Shown here piece by piece: positions 60,373 through 64,000 of a stretch of DNA of 64,000 nt. The position numbers were made by a program, and so were the translations under genes. Numbering within the stretch: position 1 is the stretch's first letter; the number at the start of each line of letters is the position of its first letter. The stretch is taken from the NCBI RefSeq assembly GCF_031845375.1, contig NZ_JAVREK010000010.1, forward strand, positions 124,001 through 188,000, written 5' to 3'. The notes under the pieces were generated by a model. The model did no database searches. It was not told where the DNA came from and worked only from the letters and a program-made list of their open reading frames with translations. The stretch is from Streptomonospora wellingtoniae. GTDB taxonomy: Bacteria; Actinomycetota; Actinomycetes; Streptosporangiales; Streptosporangiaceae.

Positions 60373-61113
60373 CTACGCCGACACGCGCCGCAGCCACTCC
60401 CGCGCCGCGTGCCAGGCGGCGTGCCGCGGGTCGGTGACGGCGAAGTGGTCGGCTCCGGGGATCTCCGCGTACTCGATCCGGTCGCCCGCGGCGCGGGCCG
60501 CCTCCGCATAGGCGCGGCTGTGTCCGACGGGGACCCGGTGGTCGGTGTCGCCGTGCACGATCAGCTGCGGAAGGCCGACGGGCAGCCGGTGCAGCGGAGC
60601 GGCCTCGGCATAGGTGCGCTCCTCGGGTGCCGGGCCGAGGAAGTCGGCCACAGCGCCCTCGCCCAGGCCCGCCTGCGCCGCGGCACGCAGGTCGGTGACC
60701 GGAGCCAGGCCGGCGACGGCCGTCAGCGGCGAGTCGTGGGCGGCCAGCAGCGCCAGGTGGCCGCCCGCCGAGTGCCCGAGGGCGACCACGCGGCCGGGGT
60801 CGCCGGGTTCGGCCCCCTCCTGGAGTCGGGCGCCGAGCAGGTCGAGCGCGGTGCGGACATCGTCGAGAGTCTGCGGCCAGCCGCCGCCGTCGTCACCGGT
60901 GCGCCGGTACTCCAGGTTCCACACCAGCCAGCCGGAATCGGCGAGGTCGGCGGCGACCGGCTCCATCAGCCGAAGGTCGTGGGCATCGCGCCACCAGCCG
61001 CCGTGCAGCAGGACCGCCACGGGGAACGGCGCACCGCCGTCGACGTCGGGCTGGTGGATGCGGACCAGCCGGCTGGGGTGCTCCCCGTACGCGAAAACGT
61101 GCCTGCTCGCCAT
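60373..61113 (-). CDS. Alpha/beta hydrolase (BD-FAE/HSL-like)
   Basis: 246 residues: oxyanion motif VAVLLHGGWWRDAHDLRLME, nucleophile VVALGHSAGGHLALLAAHD (Ser), acid HGDTDHRVPVGHSR and catalytic His GADHFAVTDP. HGGWW is found in kynurenine formamidase-like and feruloyl-esterase-like hydrolases. ATG 61113 has GGGAGG 7 nt upstream. Substrate unknown. Confidence 0.88.
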   Translation of the reverse strand: MASRHVFAYGEHPSRLVRIHQPDVDGGAPFPVAVLLHGGWWRDAHDLRLMEPVAADLADSGWLVWNLEYRRTGDDGGGWPQTLDDVRTALDLLGARLQEGAEPGDPGRVVALGHSAGGHLALLAAHDSPLTAVAGLAPVTDLRAAAQAGLGEGAVADFLGPAPEERTYAEAAPLHRLPVGLPQLIVHGDTDHRVPVGHSRAYAEAARAAGDRIEYAEIPGADHFAVTDPRHAAWHAAREWLRRVSA

Positions 61114-61355
61114 CGTGCCTCCCGCTCGCCGCCCGCGGCCCGGCCGCTCTTCGCCCGGCTCCGCTGCGATCGCGCCCTGGGCAGAGTCTCCCATTCGCCG
61201 TGGCCTGGAAAACGACGCGGTCAGGCTTCGCCCGAACGGGGCGGGCGCACGGCGCTCGGACGCGGGGACGGACGGCGCCCGGACGCGGGCCGGAGTGGCG
61301 CACCCGACCTGTGGACGCCTCCCCCTCCCCGCGACCGCTCGTCTAGCATGGGGCC

Positions 61356-61514
61356 ATGGGAGAAATCGGAGTCTTGGGCCTGATCGCGCTGATCGCAGTC
61401 GTCGGAGTGCCCGCCGCCATCGTCGGGGGCGGGATCGTCTACGTGGTGCGGCTGGCCAGGCGCGGCACGCAGGCCACTCTCGCCGACGCCGCCAAGCGGC
61501 GCGAGGTGGCCTGA
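61356..61514 (+). CDS. 52-residue single-pass membrane protein
   Basis: MGEIGVLGLIALIAVVGVPA, then AIVGGGIVYVVRLARRG, gives one membrane helix (residues about 5-32) followed by a short basic tail (LARRGTQATLADAAKRREVA). It is preceded by a good AGCATGGGGCC region, with the ATG at 61356. No family recognised. Divergent from the hydrolase gene. Confidence 0.6.
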   Translation: MGEIGVLGLIALIAVVGVPAAIVGGGIVYVVRLARRGTQATLADAAKRREVA

Positions 61515-61616
61515 CCGGGCCGCCCGGTCGGTGCGCGCGGGGCCCGAGGCCGCGGAGGCCCCGCAGCGAAACGCCATGCCGGGACGCACCCGTCCGCCCC
61601 CGGCGCCGCACTCGGC

Positions 61617-61661
61617 GCGCAGCGCCGACCGCCCCAAAGCCCGGGGTGGTCGGCGCTGCGC
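61617..61661. terminator. Bidirectional hairpin between the small membrane gene and AKR
   Basis: GCGCAGCGCCGACC with CCCC pairs with GGGG and GGTCGGCGCTGCGC, one mismatch. It lies 102 bp after the small membrane gene and before the convergent aldo/keto reductase end. Confidence 0.7.
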
Positions 61662-61806
61662 ATGCAACACCGCTCGGCGACCGGCTCGGTGCGCCGAGCA
61701 GCGCGCCGACCGCGCCCGGACGCCGCCTCCCCGGCCGCGTCCCGGGCGGGCGCCCTCGGGCGGGCGCCCTCGGGGCCGGAGGGGCCGGGCGGCCGCGCGG
61801 TCCGGT

Positions 61807-62637
61807 TCAGGCCGCGTTCATGGTGTCCGGGTCGGGGCCGAAGCGCTGGCCGTCGTTGAGCCCGGAGACCGTCTCGACGTCGCCGCTGGACAGCTCGAAG
61901 TCGAAGACGTCGAAGTTGGAGCGGATCCGCTCGGGGGTCACCGACTTCGGGATGGCGATGTTGCCGATCTGCAGGTGCCAGCGCAGGATCACCTGGGCGG
62001 GCGTCTTGCCGTAGGCCTCGGCCACCTTGGCGATGGTCGGGTCCTGCAGCAGCTGGCCCTGACCCAGCGGGCTCCAGGCCTCCGTGGCGATGTCGTGCTC
62101 CTTGTCGAACCGGCGCAGTTCCTGCTGGGTCAGGCGCGGGTGCAGCTCGACCTGGTTGACCGTGGGCACGAGGCCGCCCTCGCCGAGGATGCGGCGCAGG
62201 TGGTCGGCGTGGAAGTTGGACACCCCGACCGCGCGCACGCGACCCTCGGCGTAGAGCCGCTCCATGGCCTTCCAGCTGCTCACGAAGGTGTCGCGGGCGG
62301 GCATCGGCCAGTGGATCAGGTAGAGGTCCAGGACCTCCAGGCCGAGCCGCTCCAGCGACGCGTCGAAGGCGCGCAGGGTGCTGTCGTAGCCCTGGTCGCT
62401 GTTCCACAGCTTGGAGGTCACGAACACCTCGTCACGCGGCAGGCCCGAGCGGCGCAGGGCCTCGCCGACACCCTCCTCGTTGCCGTAGGCGGCGGCGGTG
62501 TCGATACTGCGGTACCCGGTCTCCAGGGCGGTGCCGACGACGTCTGCGACCTCGCCGCCGTCCACCTGCCAGACGCCGAACCCCAGCTGCGGAATGCGCA
62601 CGCCGTTGTTCAGCGTCACGTCGGGAACCGTGGTCAT
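61807..62637 (-). CDS. Aldo/keto reductase (2,5-diketogluconate reductase type)
   Basis: 276 residues, (beta/alpha)8 barrel of the AKR5 type. The catalytic tetrad is Asp and Tyr in IDTAAAYGNEEGVGEAL, Lys in FVTSKLWNSDQG and His in LYLIHWPMP. GVSNFHADHLRR and the NADPH site IAIPKSVTPERIRSN are present. It reduces aldehydes or ketones with NADPH. ATG 62637. Physiological substrate unknown. Confidence 0.94.
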   Translation of the reverse strand: MTTVPDVTLNNGVRIPQLGFGVWQVDGGEVADVVGTALETGYRSIDTAAAYGNEEGVGEALRRSGLPRDEVFVTSKLWNSDQGYDSTLRAFDASLERLGLEVLDLYLIHWPMPARDTFVSSWKAMERLYAEGRVRAVGVSNFHADHLRRILGEGGLVPTVNQVELHPRLTQQELRRFDKEHDIATEAWSPLGQGQLLQDPTIAKVAEAYGKTPAQVILRWHLQIGNIAIPKSVTPERIRSNFDVFDFELSSGDVETVSGLNDGQRFGPDPDTMNAA

Positions 62638-62897
62638 GAGTCCTCCCCCATCTTCAGGTGCACGATCTGTCTCCCCCCAGCGAACCGCGGGCCCCTCGGG
62701 GCGCATTCCGGCGCCGCGGGCGATGTGCACAGTGCCACCCCGTCGCACCCGCGACGGGACCGGGGTCCCATTGTGCGATATCGGCGCACGTCAGGGGGCA
62801 TCGGAGGGCGGCAGCCACCCGCTGTGCGTGCGCGGCCGCACAGTGGGTGGGACGGGCGGGTGTGCCGGGTGAGCGGTGCTCGGGTGGGTCGGCGGCG

Positions 62898-63227
62898 TCA
62901 CTCGCCGAACCGGTAGACCACGCCGAAGACCAGGATCTCGCCGGGCGGCAACTCCGGCGCGATGCCGGGGTAGTCGGCCACGCGGCCCTGCTGGAGGACG
63001 TAGGGCTCCCCGGGGCGCAGCTTCTCGATCTCGCCGGCCACGGCGGTGCGGGCCGCCGCCGCGGCGACGTCGCGCTGCGTGTCGCTCTCGGCGCCGGAGG
63101 AGCCCAGCGGGCGGTAGACGAGGTCGACGGGGCGCGCCTGCGCCGGGACGAGCGCGGCCAGGCCGCCGACCTCCTCCATCGTCGCGTCTCCCGAATCCAG
63201 TCGCTGCTCACGCGTGTTCCCGCCCAT
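62898..63227 (-). CDS. Hypothetical protein
   Basis: 109 residues, no family recognised. Mid part VPAQARPVDLVYRPLGSSGA, then an Ala/Glu helix (RDVAAAAARTAVAGEIEKLR) and the end GEILVFGVVYRFGE. No membrane segment. ATG 63227 (MGGNTREQR) is used; MEEVGGL (63179) is an alternative. Divergent from the DUF523 gene. Confidence 0.6.
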   Translation of the reverse strand: MGGNTREQRLDSGDATMEEVGGLAALVPAQARPVDLVYRPLGSSGAESDTQRDVAAAAARTAVAGEIEKLRPGEPYVLQQGRVADYPGIAPELPPGEILVFGVVYRFGE

Positions 63228-63583
63228 GGCGAACCAACTCCTCAACCGCCGATCCGGGGTACCGCCGTCATTCCTCTGATCTCCAGTAACCCCCGGCGGC
63301 CGCTCCAAACGAAGAGAGGGAGCGCGGAGGCCGCGAGGAGGCAGCACAGCGGCCATCGCGCTGTCCGCGGCCCCGCCGCAGACCGGAGCGGACCGACCGG
63401 GGCCGGCATACGCAGGGGGCGCAGGGGGTCGCGAAGGGCGTCACCGGTGGCGGGCGGCCGAAGGCCAAGGCCGGGCGGCGCAGTGCCGTAGGCTCGACGG
63501 TGCAGGGCGGGCCGACCCGGCGGCGGACGCCCGCGGAACCGGGGGCACGGGAACGCAGGGAGAGCAGGAGCCCGGACGACGTG
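63228..63583. other. Divergent intergenic region, hypothetical / DUF523
   Basis: No gene is supported in 356 bp. Ribosome-binding AGAGCAGGAG lies before the DUF523 start. No strong palindromes are seen. Confidence 0.5.
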
Positions 63584-64000
63584 ATGGACGGCACAGCAGA
63601 TCCGCGCGCGGAGCACGGGTCCGGCGCGGAATCGGCGCAGAGCCCGGCGGATCACGCTGCGGGAACCGGCGCGGCGGAGGCCGAGCGCCCGGTCGGCACG
63701 GTCAGCACAGCACCGGAGCGCATCCTGGTCAGCGCCTGCCTGCTGGGCAGCCGCGTCCGGTTCGACGGCCGGGCCAGGACCGTCGCCGACGAGATCGTCG
63801 AACGCTGGCGCGCCGAGGGCCGCATCGTCGCCCACTGCCCCGAGGTCGCCGGCGGCCTGCCGGTCCCCCGGCCCCCGGCCGAGATCGAGCCCGGAGCCGA
63901 CGCGCGCGCCGTCCTGGAGGGGCGCGCCCGCATCCTCACCCCCGACGGCGAAGACGTCACCCGGCACTTCGTCGACGGCGCCCGCGCGGCGCTGGCCGCG
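63584..64000 (+). CDS. DUF523 (TudS-like) protein, 3' end outside window
   Basis: 139 residues visible. After a 45-residue Ala-rich leader the DUF523 domain starts: RILVSACLLGSRVRFDGRAR, then IVAHCPEVAGGLPVPRPPAE and a late ILTPDGEDVTRHFVDGARAA. Two Cys of the conserved three that hold a [4Fe-4S] cluster in the thiouracil desulfidase TudS are seen (ACLLG, HCPEV). ATG 63584, GTG 63581 alternative. Desulfuration of thiolated nucleobases is the family hypothesis. Confidence 0.85.
   Translation, partial: MDGTADPRAEHGSGAESAQSPADHAAGTGAAEAERPVGTVSTAPERILVSACLLGSRVRFDGRARTVADEIVERWRAEGRIVAHCPEVAGGLPVPRPPAEIEPGADARAVLEGRARILTPDGEDVTRHFVDGARAALAA

Noticed and set aside
1..64000. CRISPR array, rRNA or tRNA genes
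   Set aside because: No regularly spaced repeats, cloverleaf sequences or rRNA signatures were seen.

Overview
The window is very GC-rich, with overlapping coding frames, frequent GTG and TTG starts and dense regulator genes. This points to a mycelial actinobacterium. DUF5753/DUF397 regulator pairs, an F420-type flavin oxidoreductase, dodecin, a RamB-type glyoxylate regulator and a 6C-like small RNA all agree with this. A Nocardiopsaceae-like or Streptosporangiales-like genome is the best guess, but nothing in the window fixes the genus. I see no rRNA, tRNA, CRISPR array, transposase or replication origin.

Layout. 1-8.5 kb: regulators (LacI, ArsR with its SRPBCC partner, TetR, AraC), a GNAT acetyltransferase, an F420-type LLM oxidoreductase and an acyl-CoA dehydrogenase. 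7-10 kb: divergent ramB and aceA (isocitrate lyase) with a RamB-like site between them. 10-15.7 kb: CPBP protease, CynX-type MFS with a FadR regulator, TetR, and a RanBP2-type zinc-finger pair divergent from a DUF5753/DUF397 pair. 15.9-18.4 kb: three-gene ABC-2 exporter. 18.6-25.2 kb: PhoD phosphatase, TetR/SnoaL/NmrA locus with tandem operators, RraA-like protein, FolP2-type DHPS homologue and a double-module Lrp regulator. 25.5-34 kb: LytR-CpsA-Psr enzyme, flavin reductase, M15-like peptidase, MFS exporter, TldD/PmbA and dodecin.

34.3-41.2 kb is the accessory part. The 6C-like RNA and mobA lie on its left and moaA on its right. Between them are a 3' fragment of rtcB, a TPR-XRE regulator divergent from a small Cys-tailed protein followed by a SAM methyltransferase, a second DUF5753/DUF397 pair, three small unknown genes and a glycosyltransferase cut off at its DxD motif. 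Two broken genes at the edges suggest an insertion or replacement between molybdenum-cofactor genes.

42.5-64 kb: KhtTU-like antiporter, two alpha/beta hydrolases, a frameshifted acyl-CoA synthetase, a MocR/YczE divergent pair, GH15 glycosidase, MgtC, uracil-DNA glycosylase, a 1120-residue NACHT (NLR-like) protein, a sirtuin, a sulfotransferase, another alpha/beta hydrolase, an aldo/keto reductase and the start of a DUF523 (TudS-like) gene.

The most unusual structural signal is a 65-bp palindromic repeat present three times (11063, 27093, 41139). Each copy lies between the 3' ends of convergent genes, and one copy supplies the stop codon of its neighbour.
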